Assembly (NCBI RefSeq): GCF_003597395.2
Contig: NC_133772.1
Span: 146,349,429-146,413,428, forward strand
Length of the DNA: 64,000 bases
DNA from: Chelonoidis abingdonii
Taxonomy: Eukaryota; Chordata; Testudines; Testudinidae
Direction of reading: 5' to 3'
How positions within the stretch are numbered: position 1 is the first letter of the stretch; the number at the start of each line of letters is the position of its first letter. Made by a program: the position numbers and the translations under genes. The notes below the pieces were generated by a model. The model ran no database searches and had not been told where the DNA came from. It was given only the letters and a program-made list of their open reading frames with translations. Below, in pieces: positions 12,501 through 24,500 of the stretch.

Positions 12501-15500
12501 GGGGCTGCTATGTAGTAGCAAGCCAGAGGGCTGAAAGATTATAGATCCCAGAGAGGTCTCCAAGAGGAGAGAAAGGACTAACCCCCAGGGGTACAGAGGA
12601 TGGAGTGCCTGCTGCCCATGGGGAGGAACTGCTTATACTTATTGAGTGTAATAAATCAGACCCCCCCAAGCGAGGGGATGTTACCTGAACTACATAGGTT
12701 TGTATGCCTAATAGGGGAAACTAAAGCATCAGACATATGACCCAGTGAAGATAGATAATGTCCCCATAATCCTTTATCCAGTTATGAAGTGCCTGTAGGC
12801 AAGAAGTGTGGTCCTATAAATCAAGCACTAGGCAGGGATTCAGGAGACCTGGATTCTATTCCCAGCTCTGCCACTGGCCTGCTGGGTGACTTTGAGCAAG
12901 TCACTTCACTGCACTGTGCCTCAGTTTCCCCCTTTGTAAAATGGGGATAATGATACTGACCTCCTTTATAAAGCACTTAGAGATCTACTGGTGAAAAGTG
13001 CTATATACGAGTTAGGCATGATTATTGCTCTATGCATGCAGTGAACATTAATGGTGCTAAAAGGCATGCATTTGCACTCAAAAAATATATTTTCAGAGTC
13101 TGTTCACAAGGACCACTTGAAAGTGACCACTTACTCCCTCTAAATCAGTCATAACCTTTGCAATGGTATCAGCTGATGCATACATTATTGTCAACACTTA
13201 ACAGTTAGCAGACATCCTATCTAACAGATGGTGGCTTCTGAGACTGAAGTTCTCATAGATGGGGTTTATCCTCCATACTGCATGTGAGCCAGGAGGAGAA
13301 AGGGGAGAAATATTAAACCCTGGATTCTGTTAATGCAAATGCCCTCCTTACCCCCACAATCAAATCTGGAGATGGCTGCAAGGACACCTTCCTCAGCTTC
13401 TGCCTTAGCAGCAACTTCAAAGTGCTGTCCACACAGCTATTTTTAGAGCACTAACCCAAGCTGACAGGCTTGCTCCCGCAAGCTGTGTAGACACACCCTT
13501 AGAGGTACAGCCCAAAAACTCACCCAAGGTGTTTCAGGTATTCCTCTGAGCAAGGAAGGAAAGTGAGTATCTGAGTGATATGCAAGGATTGTAATTTTGA
13601 TCTTCTGTTAGAGTACAGAGTCACATCAGAAACTTCTCTGAAGCAAGAAGCCCAAAATTATTACATTTAATATTATGTTCATTGTATCTTGTCTACTGTG
13701 CTAAAAAGGGTTTGTCTTTATATATCTCAGCTATTTAAAATGGCCTCTTAGTAAATAACTAGACTTGCTTTGCTTGTGTATTTAAAAATTGTGCAATAAA
13801 AGCCTCTAATATATAAAAATGATGGAAAGTTGGGAGGATATTTTAAAATAGCATGGCTGAAATACCATTGATGTCACTGGGAGTTTTGTCTTCAATGTGG
13901 TCAGTATTTCACCCTATCTCTTTATTACATTTTTATTTAAAAAAAAAAATCTCACAAGTTGAAAGTGAGCTTAGTTTACAGTATTAAGTTAGAGATGAGT
14001 CTAACACAAAAATCTGGTTCTGAACATACTCCAAAATATCTCAACTTTGCAGCTCAATCCTACATCTACAATGGGATGAACAGCAGCCCACATCTGAACT
14101 CCCTCAAATTTTGGGAGGATCAGATCTGGATTTAAAAACTTTCCAGCTACACCCTTTACCTCTACAGAACTCACCTTTGCTATCATCCTCTGCAGATTGT
14201 CTTTCCCCATGTAAGAAGTCTGCTGTGAGAGGACACTCTCTTGTTTCTGGATCATGCTCGTCAGACTATTTTTGCAGCTTTGATACTGTTTCAGGAGCTC
14301 CACCACCCTTACACACTGCTCCTGGCTATTCAAAAGAAGAATTATTTACTATACATGTGTAAAGGAACAGCTTCAACCCCTCCTCTCTTCCACACGTAAA
14401 AGTGACATAATATTAATAACTCACATTTATATTGCACCTTTCATTCTGAAGGATCATTTCACCCAACACTGGGATGAAACCCAACTGCTATTCAACCGCA
14501 TACAACAAAATTTCACCACAGTTTAGGGGAAATTAAAAATATTATCTCCAACTGAAACTGCAGGTTGAACTCAGTACACAAAATGTAATTATGCAAACAA
14601 ATTTGAACAGGTCATTCGGATTAATTTACAGTAACTGCCACAGGACCTTTAAGGTAGTATTTTCAAAGCTGCCTAGGCTAGTGGTCCCCAACGCTGGACC
14701 CCGGGAGAGCATCAGCCAAAATGCCGCCGAATTTCAACAGCATTTCGGCAGGGACGCCTCTCGATGACGCCACTTGCCGTCGACAAGTGATGTCATCGAG
14801 AGGCGTCGCCACCGAAATGCCGCCGAATTTCGGCGGGTGCTCCACTGCTACAGTGGTCCTTCGTCTGGCGCCCGCATCTAAATGTGGCATCTAAATCCTG
14901 TAGGCAGCTTTGAAAATACCATCCTTACTGTTTAGGATCTCAGTCTGGTATCTCATCTAAATGTTCAGACCTTCTGTGGCACAATGCCCCTTTCCTCATA
15001 CTGGAACACTAGTTAAGTATAGACTTAGAGGGAAGAGAAAGTTACTCACCTTGCAGTAACTGAGGTTATTCAAGATGTGTGTCCCTGTGGGTGCTCCACT
15101 CTAGGTGACAGTGCGTCCCGGCACCATTGATCAGAGATTTTCAGTAGCAGTGCCTGGTCGGGATGCACGCACTCAGTTGGTATCTCCTGTCTCATTGGAA
15201 TCTTCCTGAATGCATGAACTCCACACCCTCCTCAGTTCCTTCTCTACCGTGGAGAATCATACCAGTACTCCAAAGTAGAGGGGAGGAGGGCGGGGAGTGG
15301 AGCACCTACAGGGACACACATCTCGAAGAACCTCAGTTACTGCAAGGTGAGTAACTTTCTCTTCTTCTTCGAGTGCTGTCCCTGTGGGTGCTCCACTCTA
15401 GATGAATGTGTAGCAGTATCCACTATGGTTGGTGGGACTTTGGAGATGGGGTAGTTAGTACTGTAGATAGTACTGTATGACCTACTATGGTGTCTGCCAT

Positions 15501-18500
15501 GGTGTCTTGTGTGAGAGCACAGTGTTTTGTAAACTTGTGTTCAGATGACCACACAGCCACTTTGCAGATATCAGGAATAGGAACGTTGTGTAGGAAGGCA
15601 ACGGATGTCATAGACTCATAGGTCAGAAGGGACCAATATGATCATCTAGTCTGACCTCCTGCACAAGGCAGGCCACAGAACCCTACCCATCCACTTTTAT
15701 AACAACCCCTAACCCATGATTGAGTTATTGAAGTCCTCAAAATTGTGGTTTGAACATGGCTAGAGTGGAATGAGTTCTAATGCAGTTGAAGATTTTGTGC
15801 ACGGTAACAGGATCTGATGCAGTTAGAGATCCACTTGGATAGACATTGTTTAGAGACAGCCGTACCTTTCCATCTTTCGATAATGGAAACAGAGTCATGG
15901 GGACTTATGAAATGTTTTAGTCCTGCCTAAATAAAAGGTGATTGCTCGCCTGAAGTCAAGAGTATGCAGGGTTGCCTCTTGCAGAGTTTTGTGAGGTTTG
16001 GGATAGAAAGTAGGTAAGTACATAGGTTAGTCGAGGTGGAAGGTTGATACCACCTTAGGAAGAAATTTAGGATGTGGTCTCAAAGTGACTTTGTCTTTGG
16101 AGAAGATTGTGTAGGGAGGGTGGGCCATCAGGGCGCTCATTTCACCAACTCTCCCTGCTGATGTTATGGCAACTAAGAAAGTCACCTTCATGGACATATG
16201 GAGATGAGAGGAGGTAGCCAAGGTCTCGAATGGAGGTTTCACGAGAGCATGAAGAACGAGGTTAAGATTCCATGCAGACGCTGTTAGATAAATTTCAGGG
16301 TAGAGATTTTGCAGGCCTGTGAGAAAGCGTTTTATGGTGGGGTGGGTAAAGAGTGAATAACCGTCTAATAGTTCATGGAAGGTGGTAAGCGCCGCCAGGT
16401 GCACTTTGATGGAGCTGAGCAAAAGTCCGTCCTGTTTTAGTTCCAGGAGGTAGTCTAGAACGTTAGGAAGGGTCACGTTATTGGGTACTAAGTGACTACG
16501 TGAGCACCAGAAGGCGAAACACTTCCACTTCTGCAGGTAGGTTTTACGAGTGGAGTCTTTCCTACTGTGCAGGAGGACATATTGGACTTGCTTGGAACAG
16601 GCTAGTTCATGGGTTTGGAACCATGCAGGAACCAGACAGTGAGGTGGAGCTTTGGGAGCTGGGGGTGAAGAACTTGTATGTTGTCTTGGGAAAGGAGATC
16701 TGGCCTGTTGGGGAGAGCCCGTGAGTGACCGGAGGACATGCAGAGTAGGTAGGGATACCACATCTGTCTTGGCCAAGCCGGGGCAATAAGGATGACCCAG
16801 GCCTTGCCATCCACAATCTTCCAAAGAACCCTGTGTAACAGAGGGATTGGTGGAACGCGTACAGGAGGGAGTTGTTCCATGGGATGAGGAATGCATCTCC
16901 TAGGGATGCAGTCCCGAGTCCCATTCTGGAGCAAAACAGGGGACATTTTCGATTCTAGGTCGTGGCAAAGAGATCTATTGACGGGGTGCCCCAGAGGGAG
17001 AAGAGCTGTTGGAGTATTGTGGGATGCAGTTCCCATTCGTGTTCTGTCGAGAAGTGCCTGCTGAGTGCATCGGCAGTAGTGTTGTGGCAGCCTGGTAGGT
17101 AGGAAGCAATGATTTGTATTCGATGTCGTATGCACCAGTTCCATAGTTGAATGGGTTCCATGCAAAGGGAATGTGAGCGTGCTCCCTCTTGTCTGTTGAT
17201 GTAGTACATACATGCTATGCTGTCTGTTAAGACCCAAATAGATTTGTTCCTTATGAGGGGAAGAAAGTGAAGGCATGCTCGCCTCACTGCTCTGAGCTCT
17301 AAGAGATTTACATGTAGGTGCGTCTCTGATGCGGACCACCGGCCTTGTGCCCTGTGTCCCCTTAGGTGCACTTCCCAACCGATTAGGGAAACGTCCATGG
17401 TGAGCATGAGCGTTGGGGATCATTGCTGGAAGAAAAGCCCTGTGCAGAGGTTTTCTGGACTTGTTCACCAACGTTGGGAAGCTATAACATTGGGAGGAGG
17501 AGTTAGCAGCATCCCTAAGGTGTGTCTGTTGGTTTTGAAATTGGAATTGAGCCAGCTCTGGAGACATCTCTTGTGTAGCCTAGCGTGGTGAACCACGAAG
17601 GTCGTGGCTGCCATGTGACCAAGGAGCTGTAGGCAGAGTCTTGCCCGTGTCCTGGGACGAATAGAGAGTGTGCGTTTGAGCTGCGTGATAGTGAGGAATC
17701 TGTGATATGGGAGCGAGGACCTGCTCTGGATTGAGTCGAGATGCGCTCCGATGAACTCGATCTGTTGTGTAGGTGTCAGGGTGGATTTTTGGATATTTCT
17801 TTGGAGGCCTAGGCTGTGAAAGAGGGAGATGGTGAAACAGGTAGCTTGAAGTGTCTCACCATAGGAGTTGGCCTTGATGAGGCAATCGTCCAGATAGGGG
17901 AACAGCGTGACCCCATGTTTGCAGAGGTGAGCCACGACCACGGCTAGAGTCTTGGAAAAAACTCTCGGCGCTGTGGAGAGTTCAAAAGGAAGAACTCTGT
18001 ATGGAAAATGGTCGTGACCGACTGTGAAGCGTAGGAAGCGTGTGTGAGCCGGATGAATTGATATATGAAAGTAAGTATCCTGTAGGTCGAGGGCTGTGAA
18101 CCAGTCCCCTTGATCCAGTGCAGGTATTATTGTGCCCAGAATGACCATCTTGAATCTTTGTAACATAACGAATTTGTTCAGTGGGCGTAGATCTAGTATA
18201 GGCCTCCATCCTCTGGTCTTCTTCTGAGTTAGAAAGTAATGGGAGTAGAAACCTGTCCCTTGATGTTGTGTTGGCACAGGTTCCACTGCACCTAGTTGTA
18301 GAAGATGCGCCATTTCTGTGCGAAGTAAGTGGTCGTGAGAAGGATCCCTGAAGAGGGACTGGGAAGGGGGAAGGGTAGGAGGGGAGATCCTCCACTTTAG
18401 TCTGCAGTTCTTTGGGGATGCCAGATGCAGAGAGCCATGAGGATCTGCGCATAACCACAGCTGCAGTTGTACAGGCTGCTCTGCCTGCCATGTCTAGAGA

Positions 18501-21500
18501 CGTCGTTCTGGAAATCAGTTGGCTCTCAGTCAGGACTGATTTAAAGTCTGCTCTCCTATCATCTGGAATGTAGGAGGCAAATTCAAAAAGTTTATTGTAA
18601 TTATCAAAGTCGTAACTGGAGAGGGGAGCAGAATAGTTTGCAATTCTGAATTGTAGTGTGGTGGACGTATAAACCTTGCGGCCCAAGACATCAAAGCATC
18701 TAAGGTCCTTGTCTTGCGGGGTGGGTCGATATTGTGACTGTTTCGTCCTCTGTGCAGCTGCATCCATGAAAATAGTGGTGGATGAGAAAATAGGAAGTCA
18801 GCATCCTTAGCAGGGACATAGTATTTACGTTCTGCCTTTTTGCAAGTCGGTACTAAAGAAGCTGGGGTTTGCCAGAGAGTGTCAGCTAGCTCCAGGATTG
18901 CTTTGTTTATAGGGAGTGCGATTTTTGAGGGCGCAGATGGTTGAAGGATTCTGAGGAGTCTGTGTTGCGTCTCCTGAACCTCTTCAAAGGGGATATCTTG
19001 ACTGAGTGCCACCCTCCTGAAAAGTTCTTGAAATTGTTTACAGTCATCCATGGCCCATGGAGGCGGAGGGAAGAGGGCTCCATCCAGGGCTAATGGAGAG
19101 TTAGGGGTCAGTGAGTCAGGATATAGTGCGTAATTTGCATACTCAGGAGGGGGCTCAGGCACTTTAGAAGTGGACGGATTAGGAGATTGAGGCACAGGAG
19201 GATGATTGGTAGGAGGATGTTGCCAAGGGTACCACTGAGGCCAAGGCATAGGGTAGGAGAATCCAGCTGTCGCCCATGGGGGGGCGAAGTAGGGAAACTG
19301 AGGCTGGTGGCCTTGAGCCATGACCTGAGGTGGCAGAGGTGCCTGTGGAGGAGAAGCAGGAGGGGAGAAGTCCGCTTGCTGCTGTAAATCAAGTTCACCG
19401 TCAATGAAAGCCAGTTCAGGTGGAGAGAGCAGTGGTTCAAAAAATGAGCCCTGTGTATCTAGGAGTGGAGAGTGAGGCTCAGGTGGCACTGAAAGGTCAC
19501 ATTGAGTGAGAAACTGTTGCTCTTGCTCCCTGGGCTGAGCTGAGCCTGCTCTCAGCTCTAGCTCACTAGCAGGAGAAAGTGAAAGTGAAAGTGACAGTAG
19601 TGCTGCAGACTGCGTGGAGGTGCCCTGCAGGGGGTCTGCTGCTGGTGCCCAGGTGGAAGATAAGCTCAGTGCCAACGTTCTTCTCGGTGCTGAGGAGGGG
19701 CGCACTGCTAGCACCACGGCCATTTGTGGTGCCCAGAAGGAGCATGCTACCGGCACCGCGGCCGTTTTTGGTACCAAGGAGAAGCGCGCTGTCGGTACCG
19801 CAGCTGTTTGCGCTGCTGAGAAGCACGCTGTCAGCACCGCGGCCGTTTGCAGTGCTGAGGAGAAGCGCACTGTCAGCACTGCAGCCGTTTTCGGTGCCGA
19901 GGAGCGTGGTGTCGCCACCGCAAACGGGGGAGCGCGATGTTGGCACCATGGCCGTTTGCAGTGCCAAGGGGACCGGAGCCACAAGGACCTTCCTGGCGCA
20001 GGAGGTCGGGTCCCTGCCTCTGCGCTCTGTCGGCTGAGGCATTAGAAAAAGGTGAGGCACCTGCCTTTGGCACTGTCAGCACAGAGGGTAGGGATCTCGC
20101 GGGAGACCCCCTACCCTTGTTAAAGTCTCTCCTGTGAGACTGTTCTGCTTCTTGCCTCCACTCCAGGGAGGGTGAAGCAATGCTCCCCATTGGTTCAGAT
20201 CTGGCTGGGGAGCGTGTGGGAGCGGGTTTAACTTTTCCCATCTCCGAAAGTGGCTGTAAGAATTTTTCCATCATCAGCATTTTGATCCACAGGTCCCTGT
20301 CGCTAGGAGCTCCTGACTTGAGGCTCACGCAATGTAGGCACTTCGCAGGGATGTGGGTGTCCCCGAGGCACTTCGCACAATGTGAGTGCCCATCTGTCCC
20401 TGGCGTGGAGTCCTGACAGGAAATGCACCTTTTGAATCTTGAAGCTCCTGGCATTATGAATTAGAAATGGCTGGGGAGAGTGTCTCAACGGAAGACAAGC
20501 CTGAAGGACTTTTTCTTTTTTAACTAAGTAACTAACTATGTAACTATACTAAAGGAAGGAAAACAACTGGGATGTTAGTTAATAATTATTTCTATGTTCT
20601 TTGTTACTGTTTCCTATAGAGACCAGGGAAGAAAAGGCAGCACCGCCCTGAGTTCCGTCTTCGGCCGAGGACGGTTGAGAAGGAACTGAGGAGGGTGTGG
20701 GGCGCACGCACTCAGGAAGATTCCAACGAGATGGGAGATACCAACTGAGGGCGTGCGTCCCAACCAGGCACTGCTACCAAAAATCTCCGATCAACGGCGC
20801 CAGGACGCACCGTCACCTAGAGTGGAGCACCCACAGGGACAGCACTCGAAGAAGAAGTGTCATCTCTTGACTCACCATCACTTCCATCAGGAGCTAGGTG
20901 TTTCTTAAGAGTTCCCTCATCCAAGTACTCACCATGTTCCATATTTAGCTTGATATATGATAGGGTTTTAAATGTGAATTTTTGCCTAGTTCTAGTACTA
21001 TGACAGCAACGTTTTCTTTTTTTCTAAGTATATTATTTACTTTCAAGTATCTCTGTTTAAGGTCCTCTTTCCGTTTGCTTTTATGAGAGATGTTATTACT
21101 CATATGACCTGCTTAAAATTTTCATTCTTTCTCCTTACCATTCAGCAAGTGACAGTTTTGTATCCTCCCACAACCTTTCTGTAACTGTGCACTGTTCATC
21201 TGCTTCTTCTCCTTTTGTCTCTTCAATCTGTAGAAACTTGTTAGCAATTTCTCGTATGGATTTCATTTCAATAGCATAGCAACCCAATTCCTGTTCCAAT
21301 TCAGTTAATGATTTTATCCTTTATTAGAAAAGAAATAAAATATAGCCCTATATTAAAACAGATCATAGATTTTTTTTCCAAATGTAAGTATGAAGTTTCT
21401 TTGAAAGTTTATCATGAATGGCACACATTGACTAACCTAACATTAAATGGGAAAGACCTTATTAATGCAGAGTTAAGGCTGCCCACTGATAGCTCCTGCC

Positions 21501-24500
21501 CTTCCAGAATGTCAAGTTCAGCATTAACTCAAAACTTCTGAAAAGCAGGAAATACAGAGTTAAGATAAATGCCTATGCAACCTTAACTCTGGAGCTAGCA
21601 ATAGCCACTGGGGATTATCTGCATGCTCTCCGGTTCCCTCTGTTAGGTGTAGTTGTATTGGAGAGTGTAAGAATAAGTTGGAGTAGGTTGGAGAAGCTGT
21701 GATTTGATCTGAGAACTGAGTCTGAGTCCCCCCATATTTGTTATCAAAGAAAAAGGTGCATGTGGACCTTGATGTGCCATTCTACATCATTTCAATACAG
21801 AATCACATAGCTTGTCTCAGTAGCATGGCACTGGGGCTTCTTGCTGTGGGTAATGTCAGTAGTGAGGTGGAATATGAAAGCAGTCTGTGGATTTAACCAT
21901 GGGTAAGGGAAAGTATAGGTTTAGGTATATTCGGTGCGCAAGTGTGGAGGGTTTGTAAAAGGGTATGAAGTGATTGTTAAAGTTTGTAAGTCTGTCGAGG
22001 GCGGGTGTAGGAGCAGTGTTTGAGCCCATCTGATTCAACTGAACCTCACTTATCTCTATCCACTTGATGTTGCTCTAACCTCCTACTGCCCCTATTTCCC
22101 CCACTCTTCTACCCCTAAAATGCCACTCCCCTGGCAGCAAGCATTTCCATATCTAAATTTTTAAAAAAGTTACTGCACTTCTGGCATACAGCAGTGATAG
22201 ATTTCAGCAACAGCCTCCCAACCTTTTCCATATTTCAGCCCAAGGTGGGACTTCAACTGATGCTAGCTAGGCAGGTCAGGTTCAAAGGACTACTGCTCAT
22301 CTCCCTGAGGTCTGCAGCTAGTGTGAAACTTTGCAGGCTCTGCATTCCTCTGTCTCCGCATGCTCAATATCATCAATTTGACATGAGAATTAGTGCAGGA
22401 TGCTTGTGGCAAGCCAAACTGGAGAAGCAAAATCTTTTTTGAAATAACCTTTTAATTTGATTTCCCCCGGAAGGGCGGGTGGGTGGAATGCCCTGTGTTG
22501 GGGTGACCCTTGAGCACTGGACACTCTTGTGTGATGATCAGAGCCCTTGTTTGATCTCTATCCGTGACCCAAAACAGCTTTGCAAGAATCTCTCAATTTT
22601 AAATAAAGATGTTTTTTTCCAGGAGCTGTATCTCAGGACCTGCTTGGTGAAATGGCCCCAAATTTGGGTCACTAGCAGAACCTTGTGAAGTACTGGTGCT
22701 AGTCCACTGGAGACCCTAAACAGGAATATTTCCCCCCCACAACACATACTAATAACAGGGGGCCCCTTTGATCCATTCGGGGTCCTAAGTAATTGCTTTC
22801 ATGTACCTTGTTGCAGTGGTATAGCTGTACCGATACAGCTGCACCACTGAAGCGCATCTGGTGAAGACACTCTATGGCGATGGAAGAGAGAGTTCTCTCA
22901 ACTACATTAAAAAAACCACCTCTACAAGTGGCATAACTTATGTCGGTGTAACATATGTCACTCAGGGGAGTGGAACATTCACATCCCTGAGCGACGTAAG
23001 TTTTCCCAACGTAGGCTGTAGCGGAGACATAGACCTAGCCCTGGTCTACATTAACGGGGGGGGTCGACCTAAGATACGCAACTTCGCGTAGACGAAGTCG
23101 GCGTATCTTAAGTTGACTTACCTGGCCGTGAGGACAGCGGTGAGTCGATTGCTGCTGCTCCCCTGTTGACTCCACTTCCGCCTCTCACGAGCTAGAGTTC
23201 TGGAGTCAACAGGGATCACGTTCAGGGATCGATTTATCTGCGTCTAGATGAGACGCGATAAATCAATCCCTGACAGATCGATCTCTACCCACCAATCCGG
23301 TGGGTAGTGAAGACCTGCCCTCAGTCTGCTAATGCCTAGCGCTGGTGACCCCTGAAGCACTTCAAATTTCAAGGCAATCCAAGTAACCCTGTAGACTTCA
23401 GAACATTTAGAAAAGTCGAGCTCTAAAGAGAAAGCTGGCCTCAACTTTAATTGTAGAAGGGTCAGATCCTCAGCTGGTGTAATCTGGCACAGTTCTTCAG
23501 TGGAGCTGTAACAATTTACCCCATCTGACAATCTAATCCAGGGGTCGGCAACCTTTCAGAAGTGCTGCGCTGAGTCTTCATTTATTCACCCTAATGTAAG
23601 GTTTTGCGTGCCAGTAATACATTTTAACTTTTTTAGGTCTCTTTCTAGAAGTCTATAATATATAACTAAACTATTGTTGTTTGTAAAGTAAATAAGGCTT
23701 TTAAAATGTTTAAGTTTTATTTACAATTAAATTAAAATGCAGAGCCCCCCAGATCGTTGCAGTGTGAGTGCCACTGAAAATCAGCTCGTGTGCCGCCTTC
23801 GGCACACGTGCCATAGGTTGCCTACCCCTGATCTAATCCAAAATTTCACAGGCCAATAGGTTCTATATTAATGTAGCTAATTACAGTGCCTTCAACTACT
23901 GAGTGTCACTCTGGCCCATTTAAAATCTCAGTTAAGGTGCCCTATTCTTTGAAAAGCGTGGCAATGTATGGATTTCATTAATAAAGCAATGGATATAAAT
24001 TAGTATTGATCAAAATGTATCAAATACCTGTGTGATACATGGTGAATGAATTTTCCTAAAGGGGACCAGAGACCTCAAACATATAAATGCCATAAGTTAA
24101 CAGGAGCAGATGCGGATCATTTTAGAAAAATTCTCAGTTTGCCGTATGTGATATGCACTGACTTTTGACACACACAGTTTCTACAATATATGTATCACCA
24201 TTTAGCAATATATTGTATAACTCTACTTGGCAACATTTGTAAATTGCAATCTCACTGTTACCAGAGGTGGTCATTATAGATAATGACTCAACTTTCCCAA
24301 CTCCCTCAAGCAAACAAAGTGTAGCAGCATGGGGTTAAAGCAGCAATATCATGGAGACGACTTTTTAAACAATGCCATCCCTGATCCAACATGACAATCA
24401 GTTGACTTCAACGGGACTATGCTGTAAAGTTAAACACAAGTTTATGTGCTTTGCTGGATTGGAGCCATAGAGACCAGATCAACAGAACTTATTGAAGTTA

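Larger units (their letters stand above)
15032..20857 (-). mobile_element. DIRS-type tyrosine-recombinase retrotransposon, near full length but decayed
   Basis: Read on the minus strand the order is inverted terminal repeat, gag, RT, RNase H, tyrosine recombinase, internal complementary region, inverted terminal repeat. This is the organisation of DIRS1 elements, which integrate by a tyrosine recombinase through a circular intermediate and leave no target duplication. I see none. All ORFs carry frameshifts and a CR1 fragment (15608-15745) interrupts the recombinase, so it is inactive. It lies in the intron between w28 and w29, in the same orientation as SYNE2. Confidence 0.93.

Noticed and set aside
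16500..20454. Plus-strand and shifted frames inside the DIRS element
   Set aside because: These are shadows of the minus-strand retrotransposon genes. The motifs are only on the minus strand.
15081..20840. CRISPR array or phage-like attachment sites from the repeated ends
   Set aside because: Only two inverted copies with no spacers, in a vertebrate gene. Fully explained by DIRS terminal repeats.
15032..20857. A host gene with a phage-like integrase domain
   Set aside because: RT, RNase H, inverted ends and multiple frameshifts show it is a retrotransposon relic, not a domesticated gene.
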